The notes under the pieces are model-generated. The model made no database searches and was not told the origin of the DNA. It worked only from the letters and a program-made list of their open reading frames with translations. This document shows, one piece after another, positions 32,899 to 41,038 of a stretch of DNA of 64,000 bases (positions are counted from its first letter, which is position 1; each line of letters opens with the position of its first letter). Position numbers and translations under genes: made by a program. Source of the DNA: Magnetococcales bacterium. Lineage in GTDB: Bacteria > Pseudomonadota > Magnetococcia > Magnetococcales > Magnetaquicoccaceae. The stretch spans positions 94,434 through 158,433 of the forward strand of contig JAANAU010000003.1 in NCBI GenBank assembly GCA_011089965.1, read 5' to 3'.

Positions 32899-33773
32899 TG
32901 GTTGCCCTTTCCGCTCCAGGTGCCACCTTCTGCCTTGGTGAAGGGGACAAAAGAGACCGAGAGCCGACCATTATAGACATCCTGCCGGGAGATGGTCACT
33001 TTGCCTTCGGCATCGACCTGTTTGGTCACCTTGAGCAGGGTCTGTTTTCCCGGAGGTCCGACCGGAATCACCATGATGCCATTGGGTGCCAACTGTTTCA
33101 GGAGCGGAGGGGGGATGTGGTCAATGGCGCAGGTGACGATGATTTTGTCGAACGGCCCCTTTTCTTCCCAGCCGTAATAGCCGTCTCCGGCCTTGAGGGA
33201 GACGTTCTGATAGGGAGCGTTGCCGGCATCCACCAGTTTCTGGTAAACCCCTTTGGTCCGTTCGTGCAAAGGTTCGATAATTTCCACCGAATGGACCTGA
33301 TTGGAAAGTTGGGCCAGAACTGCCGCCTGATAGCCCGATCCTGTGCCGATCTCCAGCACCTTGTCCGTGGGTTGCACATCCAGAGCCGAGGTCATGCGCA
33401 TCACCAGATGCGGTCCGGAGATGGTGACACCATAACCGATATCCAGAAACGCATGCTCGTAGGCACGGGGTTTGTTCCGCTCCAGGGTGAACTCTTCGCG
33501 CGCAGTCAAGAGAAATGCTTTTTTCTCTTTTTCGCGGGTCATATCTTTATTGTTGAGCAGGGCCTGATAGCGATCATAACGCCAGGCCAGCATTTTACGA
33601 TCCTGACGGAAGTTGGTATGCATGTACTCCACGAACGCCGCTTTGCTGGAGTCATCCGGCATCGACTGGTTGGCTGGGTCTGCGGGAGCGTTCTGGGCAT
33701 GAGTGACGGCCACCGGCGTGCTCAAGGCCAACAGCAGAAGGGAGATACGGAGAAGTTTGGGCGGCGTGAACAT
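32895..33773 (-). CDS. Exported protein-L-isoaspartate O-methyltransferase-like protein
   Basis: A 292-residue protein with a clear signal peptide (MFTPPKLLRISLLLLALSTP, cleaved near THAQ). The methyltransferase part shows the family loop YGVTISGPHLVMRMTSAL, the SAM site VLEIGTGSGYQAAVLAQLS, IIVTCAIDHIPPPLLKQL and GIMVIPVGPPGKQTLLKV. Cytoplasmic Pcm enzymes repair isoaspartate in proteins. An exported version is odd because SAM is cytoplasmic. It is the first gene of an operon with a membrane spermidine-synthase-like protein, which has a similar fold. Confidence 0.87.
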   Translation of the reverse strand: MFTPPKLLRISLLLLALSTPVAVTHAQNAPADPANQSMPDDSSKAAFVEYMHTNFRQDRKMLAWRYDRYQALLNNKDMTREKEKKAFLLTAREEFTLERNKPRAYEHAFLDIGYGVTISGPHLVMRMTSALDVQPTDKVLEIGTGSGYQAAVLAQLSNQVHSVEIIEPLHERTKGVYQKLVDAGNAPYQNVSLKAGDGYYGWEEKGPFDKIIVTCAIDHIPPPLLKQLAPNGIMVIPVGPPGKQTLLKVTKQVDAEGKVTISRQDVYNGRLSVSFVPFTKAEGGTWSGKGNH

Positions 33774-33933
33774 GGTTTTTCTTTCCTGATCTGGTTGAAC
33801 GGCATGGCTTCGGATCTATTGGAATGCGTCCACAATCAATCTCGCTAATCTAGCAATAATCAAGCCATCCCCATTGACGGTTCCTTGACTCCCCATTGCG
33901 GGAGGGTTGACAGAAAAAACAAGGAGGTGCAAC

Positions 33934-33978
33934 ATGTTATCGGGATGGTCGCAACGTTTACCTGGTGGAACGGTTTGA
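33934..33978 (+). CDS. Possible 14-residue leader peptide upstream of the secretion ABC gene
   Basis: ATG to TGA gives 14 residues (MLSGWSQRLPGGTV). The preceding AAGGAGGT at the right distance is one of the best ribosome sites in the window, whereas the ABC gene 56 bases further on has a poor one. It may be a leader or an upstream translation signal. Otherwise 33774-34033 holds only the presumed promoters of the two divergent operons. It is too short to support a protein claim. Confidence 0.35.
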   Translation: MLSGWSQRLPGGTV

Positions 33979-34033
33979 AAATGGTTGCATATTATATTAC
34001 CAATGATATTAATTGTGCGCTCCGGGTGCAGCG

Positions 34034-35710
34034 ATGAAAGAGCTGTTGAGATTTTTGAGCATGCATCCCGTACTGGCGCTGGAGTTGTTGGCAGCCTCGT
34101 TATTGATCAATCTGTTGGGTCTGGCCTCGTCTTTGTATGTGATTCAGGTGTTGAACCGTTATGTGGGCAGCGGAGTGGATGCCACCTTGATCACGTTGAC
34201 CACCGGAGTGGTCCTGGCGATTGCCATGGAGTGGTGGTTGCGTCAACTGCGGCGTGATCTGGCCCGAGGGGTGGTGGGTGGTCCGATGGGGCGGGTGGCG
34301 GCGGGATTTTTCAATGCCTTGCTCGGCATCAAACTTTCGGAACTGCTGCGCCTGGCTGCCCCGATGCAACGGGAGGTTCTGGGACATCTGTCCACGGTGC
34401 AGAAGGTCTACTCTCCGGCCACGGTGGTGGCATTGCTGGATGTGCCGTTCGCCTTGGTATTCATTGCGGCCCTGATGTTGATTCATCCCGGAGTGGCATT
34501 GATCTCGGCGTTGTTTCTGACTGTGGTGTTTGTGATCACCTTGTTGCATCAACATCGTCTGGATCACCCCACCCGCCAGGTTGGACAACTGGCAGCCCGT
34601 CATGCGGCATTGTCCGGATCGGTGTTGACCACTGCCGAGTCGGTACGGGTGTTCAATGGCACCCGGTTGATGCGTCAACGCTGGTGGGAGCAACTGGTGG
34701 AGTTGCATCGGGAGCAGACCGATCTGGTCAATCGCCAGGAAGGGGTGCAGACCTTGACCCAGGGGATCGGTGCCCTCATGGGGGTGGTGGTGATCGCTTA
34801 TGGAGCCAAACTGGCTGTTGTCGGACAGATGGATACGGGCTTGTTGATTGGTGCCAATATCCTGGCTGGACGGGCCATGGCTCCCTTGCTGCGTTTTGCC
34901 CAACTGGTTCCTCAATTGGCCAAAGCCAGGCAGGGTTTGGAAAAATTGGCCCAGTTCAGCCGTTTGCCCTTGATGCGGGAAGAGGGTGTGGCCTTGCGCA
35001 CCTGTCAGGGCCGGATCGAGTTGCAGGGGTTGGGTTTTGCCTGGCCCGGGGCCAAGGGTGCGTTGTTTGAGTCTCTCACCGTGACTGCCGAACCAGGTAC
35101 ATTGCTGGCTGTGGTGGGGGGGAATGGCACGGGCAAGACCACCTTGATGCGTTTGTTGACCGGCCTGCTGGAGCCGCAACGGGGCAAGATCCTGGTGGAT
35201 GGTTATAATCTTTCCCAGCTCGCCCCGGAGTGGTGGCATCAGCAACTGCTCTATTTACCCCAGGAGCCACTGTTCCTGGATGCCACGCTGCGGGAAAATC
35301 TGTTGACCTTGCAACCGGATCTGAGCGAAGAGGCATTGCATGCCTTGGTGGATCGGGTGGGGTTGCGCCGATTTCTGAATGAAAGCGAACAGGGGTTGGA
35401 TCTGCCGATCACGGATGGGGGGCAACGTCTTTCGCCGGGGATTCGACGGCGTATTGCCCTGGCACGGGCGTTGGTGGCAGATGGGCAACTGGTGTTGCTG
35501 GATGAGCCTCTGGAAGGGCTGGACAACGCAGGACGCAAACTGTTTCTGGAGTTGATCAAGGAGTTGGTCTCCCAGGGTCGCACCGTGATCGTGGCTTCTC
35601 ATGACGCCGCCATGGCCCAGGTGGCGGATGGTGTGGTGGATCTGGATGTCAAACCGGTGCCAACGGTACGGCTGGCAGCACGCACCCCGCGTATTGGAGG
35701 TGCTGCATGA
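34034..35710 (+). CDS. Type I secretion ABC transporter (PrtD/LapB-like)
   Basis: A 558-residue half-transporter. The membrane domain (about 10-310) starts VLALELLAASLLINLLGLAS, typical of type I secretion ABC proteins; there is no C39 peptidase-like N-terminus. The nucleotide-binding domain has Walker A GGNGTGKTT near 363, Q-loop YLPQEPLFLDATLRENL, Walker B VLLDEPLEGLDN and H-loop ASHDAA. The signature is RLSPGIRRRIALARA, with Pro in place of the usual Gly. The ATG at 34034 has a weak ribosome site. It is coupled by ATGA to the HlyD gene. The likely cargo is the giant protein starting at 43880. Confidence 0.9.
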   Translation: MKELLRFLSMHPVLALELLAASLLINLLGLASSLYVIQVLNRYVGSGVDATLITLTTGVVLAIAMEWWLRQLRRDLARGVVGGPMGRVAAGFFNALLGIKLSELLRLAAPMQREVLGHLSTVQKVYSPATVVALLDVPFALVFIAALMLIHPGVALISALFLTVVFVITLLHQHRLDHPTRQVGQLAARHAALSGSVLTTAESVRVFNGTRLMRQRWWEQLVELHREQTDLVNRQEGVQTLTQGIGALMGVVVIAYGAKLAVVGQMDTGLLIGANILAGRAMAPLLRFAQLVPQLAKARQGLEKLAQFSRLPLMREEGVALRTCQGRIELQGLGFAWPGAKGALFESLTVTAEPGTLLAVVGGNGTGKTTLMRLLTGLLEPQRGKILVDGYNLSQLAPEWWHQQLLYLPQEPLFLDATLRENLLTLQPDLSEEALHALVDRVGLRRFLNESEQGLDLPITDGGQRLSPGIRRRIALARALVADGQLVLLDEPLEGLDNAGRKLFLELIKELVSQGRTVIVASHDAAMAQVADGVVDLDVKPVPTVRLAARTPRIGGAA

Positions 35711-37002
35711 CCACTCCGGCATTTGGTGAACTGGATCGGGGTCTTTCCAAAGCACCCCGTCGATTTTTATGGGCGGTTATTGTATTGGTCGGGATACTGG
35801 TTGCCTGGGGACATTACGGTACGTTGGATATTGTCAGCATCACCCAGGGTGAGGTGATTCCCGCCTCTCTGGTCAAAAAAATTCAGCATCTGGAAGGTGG
35901 GATCGTGCATGCCATTCTGGTGCGCGAAGGCGAGCTGGTGCAACAGGATCAACCCTTGCTGGAGTTGGAATCGGCGGCTTCCGGGGCGGATTTTGGCGAG
36001 TTGCAGACACGCATTTTGTCATTGAAGGTCGAGATTGTCCGTTTGGAGGCCGAAGCGGCAGGGCGTGAAGAGTTGAAATTTTCGTCAGAAGAGGAAAAAG
36101 AGTACGGTGAGCGCATCCGTCAGACACGGGAGTTGTTCCAGAACCGACGGCAGAATCTGCGCAATGCCGTGACTGCCCAATCCGAGAATGTGGTGCAGCG
36201 GCAGCAGGACATTCACGAGATTCAGGCACGGTTGCGCAACTCTCAGAAACGGGTGTCGTTGATACAGGAACAGGTCGGGATCAGCGAAAAACTATTGAAA
36301 CAGGATATTGCCAATCGTTACGGCCATTTGGATTTGTTGAAGGAGTTGAGTGCCCTGCAAAGCCGCATTGACGAGGATCAAGTCGCCGTGGCGCGTGCGG
36401 AAGCCATGCACAAGGAAGCCGCAGCGCAATTGAAAGCCGTGCGCAGCAAGTACGATGAGGAGGTCAGTCGTCAGCTGGACATCTCCCGGCGCGAGTTGCG
36501 GGAGATTCAGGCGCGCATGGGCAAGTATCAGGACAATGTGCGTCGTTCGATGGTCAAATCTCCGGTGCGTGGGGTGGTGAAAAGTCTGAATGTGGCCACC
36601 CTTGGGGGAGTGATCAAAGCCGGTGAGACCGTGCTGGAGATTGTTCCGGAAGGAGATGAATTGATTGTTGAGGCCAAACTGCCAATTCATGATATAGGAT
36701 ATGTATCCATTGGACAACAGGCCAAAATCCGTCTGCTTTCTGCGGATGCAGCCCGGTTTGGTGAACTGGCTGGTCAAGTGATCAACGTCAGTCCGGATAC
36801 TTTTCTGATCAAGGAGGGCAGTCCTTATTACAAGGTACGGGTGCGCACCGAGGCCACTGCTTTTGTCAGTCGGGGACAGAACTATCGTCTGGTGCCGGGG
36901 ATGATTTTGCAGGTTTCGATCCTGACCGGCAATCGCACCATCCTGGAATATCTTTTTTCTCCTCTGTTCAATACCATGCATGCGGCTTTGGGGGAGCGGT
37001 AG
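35707..37002 (+). CDS. HlyD-family membrane fusion protein of type I secretion
   Basis: A 431-residue inner-membrane-anchored adaptor. A TM helix (about 18-38) precedes a first lipoyl half (EVIPASLVKKIQHLEGGIVH), a long coiled-coil hairpin (about 85-275), the second lipoyl half (SPVRGVVKSLNVATLGGVIK) and the beta-barrel domain (PEGDELIVEAKLPIHDIGYV). This is the standard HlyD/PrtE layout bridging the ABC protein and a TolC porin. The ATG overlaps the ABC stop as ATGA. No TolC gene follows; one lies at 41841 on the other strand. Confidence 0.92.
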   Translation: MTTPAFGELDRGLSKAPRRFLWAVIVLVGILVAWGHYGTLDIVSITQGEVIPASLVKKIQHLEGGIVHAILVREGELVQQDQPLLELESAASGADFGELQTRILSLKVEIVRLEAEAAGREELKFSSEEEKEYGERIRQTRELFQNRRQNLRNAVTAQSENVVQRQQDIHEIQARLRNSQKRVSLIQEQVGISEKLLKQDIANRYGHLDLLKELSALQSRIDEDQVAVARAEAMHKEAAAQLKAVRSKYDEEVSRQLDISRRELREIQARMGKYQDNVRRSMVKSPVRGVVKSLNVATLGGVIKAGETVLEIVPEGDELIVEAKLPIHDIGYVSIGQQAKIRLLSADAARFGELAGQVINVSPDTFLIKEGSPYYKVRVRTEATAFVSRGQNYRLVPGMILQVSILTGNRTILEYLFSPLFNTMHAALGER

Positions 37003-37031
37003 CCGGAAATATCCGGTGTGACAATGGATCC

Positions 37032-37068
37032 GGAATCCAGGCGTGCTGTGTGGCAGCGCCTGGATTCC
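37032..37068. terminator. Perfect 12-bp hairpin between convergent genes
   Basis: GGAATCCAGGCG (37032-37043) pairs with CGCCTGGATTCC (37057-37068) over a 13-base loop, between the HlyD gene and the convergent holin-like pair. No T-run follows. Likely a bidirectional terminator. Confidence 0.55.
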
Positions 37069-37077
37069 AGGCACCCA

Positions 37078-37329
37078 TCAACCACCGGTCATGCGGAGTT
37101 TCAACAGATCGGCCAACATGGCAAATCCGGTCGCTGCAACACCGCCACCGATCATGCCATTCAGTGCTGCTTTCCGTTCCACCCGACGCAACCGTTCATC
37201 GAGTTTGGCCATCCAGTCGGTCTGATGCTGTTGTTGCTGACGGATCGCTTCCAGACTCCCTTGCACTTTGCCCATGCTCAAGAGCAGGTCATGCAGCAAG
37301 GTGTCGTAACTGTTTCCGGTGCCGTTCAT
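37078..37329 (-). CDS. Small coiled-coil membrane protein of a holin-like gene pair
   Basis: An 83-residue protein: a coiled coil (LLSMGKVQGSLEAIRQQQQH; MAKLDERLRRVERK) followed by a hydrophobic Gly-rich membrane segment (MIGGGVAATGFAMLADLL). Such a small protein behind a holin-like gene is common in phage or gene-transfer-agent lysis cassettes. Its ATG at 37329 overlaps the upstream stop as ATGA. No other phage genes are near. A longer frame extending upstream is only the shadow of the holin-like gene. Confidence 0.6.
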   Translation of the reverse strand: MNGTGNSYDTLLHDLLLSMGKVQGSLEAIRQQQQHQTDWMAKLDERLRRVERKAALNGMIGGGVAATGFAMLADLLKLRMTGG

Positions 37330-37499
37330 CGCGTTGTGTCCCGGGTCATCACGCCAATCAGACCAGACAAGCCGGTGCCGATGGCCACCACATTGTTCAT
37401 GGTTTCGGGTGCCATGGAGATGCCGAATGCCGTTGCCAACATCACCAGACCACGCCAGGTGGAAGGTTCCTGAAATCGTGCCAACCATGCTTCTTTCAT
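37326..37499 (-). CDS. Small holin-like membrane protein
   Basis: A 57-residue protein with two short hydrophobic stretches (LVMLATAFGISMA and VVAIGTGLSGLIGVM) separated by PETMNNVV. It resembles small phage holins with the WRGLV...P...G.GL pattern. The ATG at 37499 is preferred; a ribosome-like GGAGGAAC lies just upstream. It could release a muralytic enzyme or simply be a relic. The 120 bases before it, up to the M50 gene end, show nothing recognisable. Confidence 0.55.
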   Translation of the reverse strand: MKEAWLARFQEPSTWRGLVMLATAFGISMAPETMNNVVAIGTGLSGLIGVMTRDTTR

Positions 37500-37619
37500 G
37501 TTTGTTCCTCCGCAGATCATTGCCATTGTGGATCCCTTGGTTTGACTGGCATGAATGATTAGCAGAAAAGATGAAATGAATCATGGTGTTGGCTTTCAGC
37601 GAGTGTGGCGTGTCCGGGT

Positions 37620-39731
37620 TTACATCTCCAATTCACGCACCAGTACCAGCAACGCCGAGCGGCTCCAGCGTTCCAGGAGTGAACGGGGTTGGGCCTTGAG
37701 ATGGAGCGTACCGCGCAGTCGTGCGGGTGACCAGTCGGGGATTGATTCAGCGGCAAGACGGATCCGGAACCAGGCTCCCTCCGGGATCAGGCTGCGATTT
37801 TGCAGACGCACCGGGATTGGACCTCCGGCTACGGAGACCAGCAGCGGATCGTCCAGTTCGGTGATCGTGGAGGCTTGGGTTGTGTCGAGCCGGACCGGTA
37901 TGGTGGGGTGTTCGCTCACTTCCGGGACGAAACGGCCATGACTGCCAGTCTGGAGGCGGGTCAGATCGTCTTCTTGTACGTACGCTTCCACCACCAGGTT
38001 GGAGCGGTCCACGAGTGTGGCCAGATGAAAGCCGATGGGCAGCCAGGTTCCGGTGGTCAGATCCGGGGGGCGATCCACCAGTTCGCCGTCAAACGGAGCG
38101 ATCAGGATCAGGCGTTGTTCGTTGTTTTCCAGGCCAGCCAGGGTGGTGGCGGCGCGCAATCGTTCTTCCTGGGCAATGCGTGCCCGTCTGGCCCATTGGG
38201 TATCCAGGCCAGCCGCAGAGATCTCCCAGGCGGCATTGCCCATGCGTACGTTGGCCAACTGTTTTTGTCGATGCAGATCAAAGGTGCGCAGGGCGAACAG
38301 CTCTTCTCCCCGGGTGACTCGTCCGGCAGGGAAGTGGCTCAGACGTGTCAGTTGGGCCGCTTCCGGAACATAGATCCTCAGCATGGATCTCCCTTGCAGC
38401 ACAGCCGGGGCCTGGATATGGGTGGACCAGGGAGTGACCAGGATCAATATCCCGATTCCGATCAGCACCGGGAGTCGCCAACGGGATCTGGTCTGGGCGT
38501 GCAATTCAGGCCAGGCGCGCACTTCGCGCCAGATCGGAAGAAAGATGAACCAGATGATTTCCACCAGAAACAGCAGAATGCCGATGGACTTGATGAAGAA
38601 GTGATAGACCAGCAAGGCAATGCCCAGAAACAGCAACAAACGATACAGCCAGGTTGCCCAGGCAAACAGCACCAGAAAGCGGTGTTGGCGGGGCGGGAAT
38701 GGTTCCGGTGGTGGGGAATCGATGCCAAACAGCCAGGCCCGGAGCTGCCAGCGGGCAAGCTGAAAGGTGCGTTCATGGAGGTTGGGCAGATCCAGCCAGT
38801 CGGACAACAGGAAATAGCCATCAAAGCGCATGAAAGGAGACAGGTTGATGGTCAGTGTTGTTGCCAGCGAGGTGGTGGCGATCCAGAAGGCCACCTCCTG
38901 GCCAGCTCCGGCAGGCAACAGGTTCCAGGTCAGGAGAGCCAGGATGGCCAGGGAGAGTTCGGCGCGTATGCCGCCAAAGGCAATGGCCAACCGGTGTCGT
39001 TTATCCGGAAGTTTCCAGGCATCCGTGGTATCGGTGTAGAGCATGGGGAAGAGCACCAGAAAGGCAACCCCCATGGTAGGTACGCGACAACCATAGTGTT
39101 TGGCAGTGTAGGCGTGACCGAGTTCATGCACACTTTTGACCCCGATCAGGGTGATGCCATAGCTCAAGATGCCTTCTGGTCCCAGATGGTTCAGCAAGGT
39201 GGCCTGGAACAGATCCCAGCGTCGCAGCAGCAGAAAACCGGTCACCAAGGCGAAAAATGACATCAGCAGGGTCCATTTCCTGCTCAACAGGGGGCGCACC
39301 CAATGGAGGGTGCGGGTGAGCAGGCGATCCGGGTGGGTCAGGGGTACGCGGAAAAACAGGTAGTGGTGGAGCAGCCAGGTGAACCAGCGGATCTGGTGGG
39401 TCAATGCGATGCGGGTCAAGCGTTGCGTGGCAGCGGCATTGACTGGACGCAGCAGTTGGTTGATCTCCAGAAAGCGTCGGACCGCCTGAACATCTTCGGC
39501 ATCCACGGTCAACGAGGTTTCGGACAGGATCCGTTCCACGATCCGTTCTTCCTTGTGTTCATGCCAGCGTGCCAGGATTTCAAAGACCGGCCAGTTGATC
39601 CGGAAAAAGAGATTGCGTGCCGGGTCGGCCATTGTCCAGGCCGGGGATCCGTCAGGGGCTGCGGGTGCGGGATGGAGGGTGATCTCCTCCCGGATGGGCG
39701 GCAGTGTCGTGGAATTCACCAGCCCAGCCAT
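37620..39731 (-). CDS. M50 metalloprotease-like membrane protein with HlyD-type adaptor domain
   Basis: A 703-residue fusion. Residues 15-100 form a PqqD-like winged-helix segment. Multiple TM helices follow, with the site-2-protease motif HELGH (His202, Glu203, His206) and a later NLSPFMRFDGYFLLSDW, the NPxxDG-like second zinc motif. After TM helices near 340-440, residues 450-700 are a HlyD-like lipoyl/beta-barrel region (LIAPFDGELVDRPPDLTTG; LVDRSNLVVEAYV). The architecture is known beside giant secreted proteins. It is the last gene of the export operon. The start is ATG 39731 or GTG 39719; the latter gives a 4-base overlap with the upstream stop. Confidence 0.85.
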   Translation of the reverse strand: MAGLVNSTTLPPIREEITLHPAPAAPDGSPAWTMADPARNLFFRINWPVFEILARWHEHKEERIVERILSETSLTVDAEDVQAVRRFLEINQLLRPVNAAATQRLTRIALTHQIRWFTWLLHHYLFFRVPLTHPDRLLTRTLHWVRPLLSRKWTLLMSFFALVTGFLLLRRWDLFQATLLNHLGPEGILSYGITLIGVKSVHELGHAYTAKHYGCRVPTMGVAFLVLFPMLYTDTTDAWKLPDKRHRLAIAFGGIRAELSLAILALLTWNLLPAGAGQEVAFWIATTSLATTLTINLSPFMRFDGYFLLSDWLDLPNLHERTFQLARWQLRAWLFGIDSPPPEPFPPRQHRFLVLFAWATWLYRLLLFLGIALLVYHFFIKSIGILLFLVEIIWFIFLPIWREVRAWPELHAQTRSRWRLPVLIGIGILILVTPWSTHIQAPAVLQGRSMLRIYVPEAAQLTRLSHFPAGRVTRGEELFALRTFDLHRQKQLANVRMGNAAWEISAAGLDTQWARRARIAQEERLRAATTLAGLENNEQRLILIAPFDGELVDRPPDLTTGTWLPIGFHLATLVDRSNLVVEAYVQEDDLTRLQTGSHGRFVPEVSEHPTIPVRLDTTQASTITELDDPLLVSVAGGPIPVRLQNRSLIPEGAWFRIRLAAESIPDWSPARLRGTLHLKAQPRSLLERWSRSALLVLVRELEM

Positions 39732-41038
39732 TGTCGCACCAAAGAGATGGGACGCCGCAGGATCCACCAGGCCATCCTGACGGTTTCGCCCTCGATGCGG
39801 GCGATCCCTTTGAGTCCCGGGCGGGGAGGGAGATCGGCATCCAGCAGTGTGGCACGCAATTGGTGGGCAACGGTGCCGTCAGGTCGGGCCGTGGCTTCGT
39901 AGGCCAGCAGGCGCAAGCGGGCTGCACGGGGATGGAGGGGGTCGATGTTCAAAAACAGGGTGATGCGGGCATCGGAGGGCAGGGGGATCAGATCGCCAGG
40001 CGACAACCATGCCTCGATTTCGGTCTCTTGTTCCAAGGCCACGGTGAGAATTTTCTCTCCGGTGACCACCGGACGACCGATCCATCCCTGGGGATCGCTG
40101 AACAAGGCTATGCCAGCCTGTTCGGCCTTGACATGGGTGCGGGCCAGTTGTTCCCGGACCCCATCGGCTTCCAGCCGTTTCTCTTCCACCCGGCCTGCCA
40201 GAATGGCCAGTTGGGCCTTGGAACGGGGATCTTGCAGGGCGAGCTGTGACGTGAGCAGATATTCCGATTCGGCAATGGCCAGGCTTTTCTCCGCCACCTC
40301 CAGGCGGTTTTTGAGGGTGGTCGCGTCGAAATCGAACAAAGGTTGTCCTGGAACCACGGGATCATTGGGTTGCAGGTGAAACCTCTGGAGTACGCCATCC
40401 ATGGGGGCGCGGACCACTTCGGGTCGGATCGGGGTGACTTCGGCGGGTGCCAGGACGCTCAAGGGTACGGGCCAGGCCAAACCGCTGACCAACAGGGCGA
40501 GGATTGCAACCGATCTGATTTTGTTTTTGGGGAGCAATCGGGAGAGGCGGCGTTGTGTTCGGTTCTGAAGCTGGCAGCGCCAGGCATGGGCATACCCGTC
40601 GGCCAGGTGGTGCAGCAGTTCTGCTTCGGCCTCGTCAAAGGGGGGGTCGCGGGCAAGCAGCAGCAGACCGTTCCTGTGTTCCCGGCTCATGAGCGGAATC
40701 AGAATGGCCGACTCTGGCAGCCATTCCTGCCACCCGTGGGCAATGGCTTCGGGTGTGGAGTGGCCGTGCAGGAGCAGCGGTGCGGTTTCGGTGGCCGGGG
40801 GGAAGTGGGTGAAGAGTTGCTGCAACCAGAGTACGAATGGCACCTTGGGATCGACCAGCGCCACTCCGGAGAGGGCCAGCACCTCCCCCTGGTCATTCCA
40901 GAGTACGGCCTGGCGATAGGGGGTCAGGGTATGGGTTTCGTTGACCAGGATGAAATGAAGTTCGGTCAGGTTTGGGGCGTTTCTGGCCCGTTGCAGGAGT
41001 TGCAGCAGGAGGACCAGTGGTGAGGGTGGTGCTGTCAT
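39716..41038 (-). CDS. GAF-like plus HlyD-family adaptor protein
   Basis: A 440-residue protein. The N-terminal 165 residues look like a cytoplasmic GAF-type sensor domain (YRQAVLWNDQGEVLALSGVA; ILIPLMSREHRNGLLLLARD). One TM helix (IRSVAILALLVSGLAWPVPL) follows, then a HlyD-type periplasmic part with a lipoyl domain (VRAPMDGVLQRFHLQPND), a coiled coil and a second half (GIALFSDPQGWIGRPVVTGE). A cytoplasmic sensor fused to an export adaptor suggests ligand- or assembly-controlled transport. ATGA overlap with the upstream adaptor gene. Confidence 0.82.
   Translation of the reverse strand: MTAPPSPLVLLLQLLQRARNAPNLTELHFILVNETHTLTPYRQAVLWNDQGEVLALSGVALVDPKVPFVLWLQQLFTHFPPATETAPLLLHGHSTPEAIAHGWQEWLPESAILIPLMSREHRNGLLLLARDPPFDEAEAELLHHLADGYAHAWRCQLQNRTQRRLSRLLPKNKIRSVAILALLVSGLAWPVPLSVLAPAEVTPIRPEVVRAPMDGVLQRFHLQPNDPVVPGQPLFDFDATTLKNRLEVAEKSLAIAESEYLLTSQLALQDPRSKAQLAILAGRVEEKRLEADGVREQLARTHVKAEQAGIALFSDPQGWIGRPVVTGEKILTVALEQETEIEAWLSPGDLIPLPSDARITLFLNIDPLHPRAARLRLLAYEATARPDGTVAHQLRATLLDADLPPRPGLKGIARIEGETVRMAWWILRRPISLVRQWLGW

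Noticed and set aside
32107..32976. 289-codon plus-strand frame opposite the spermidine-synthase-like gene
   Set aside because: Gln/Gly/His-rich shadow; the minus strand has coherent membrane helices and coupled starts.
37330..37584. Extended 168-codon minus-strand frame over the holin-like gene
   Set aside because: Its first half is an out-of-frame reading of the 57-residue holin-like gene; only the part from 37329 has sensible structure.
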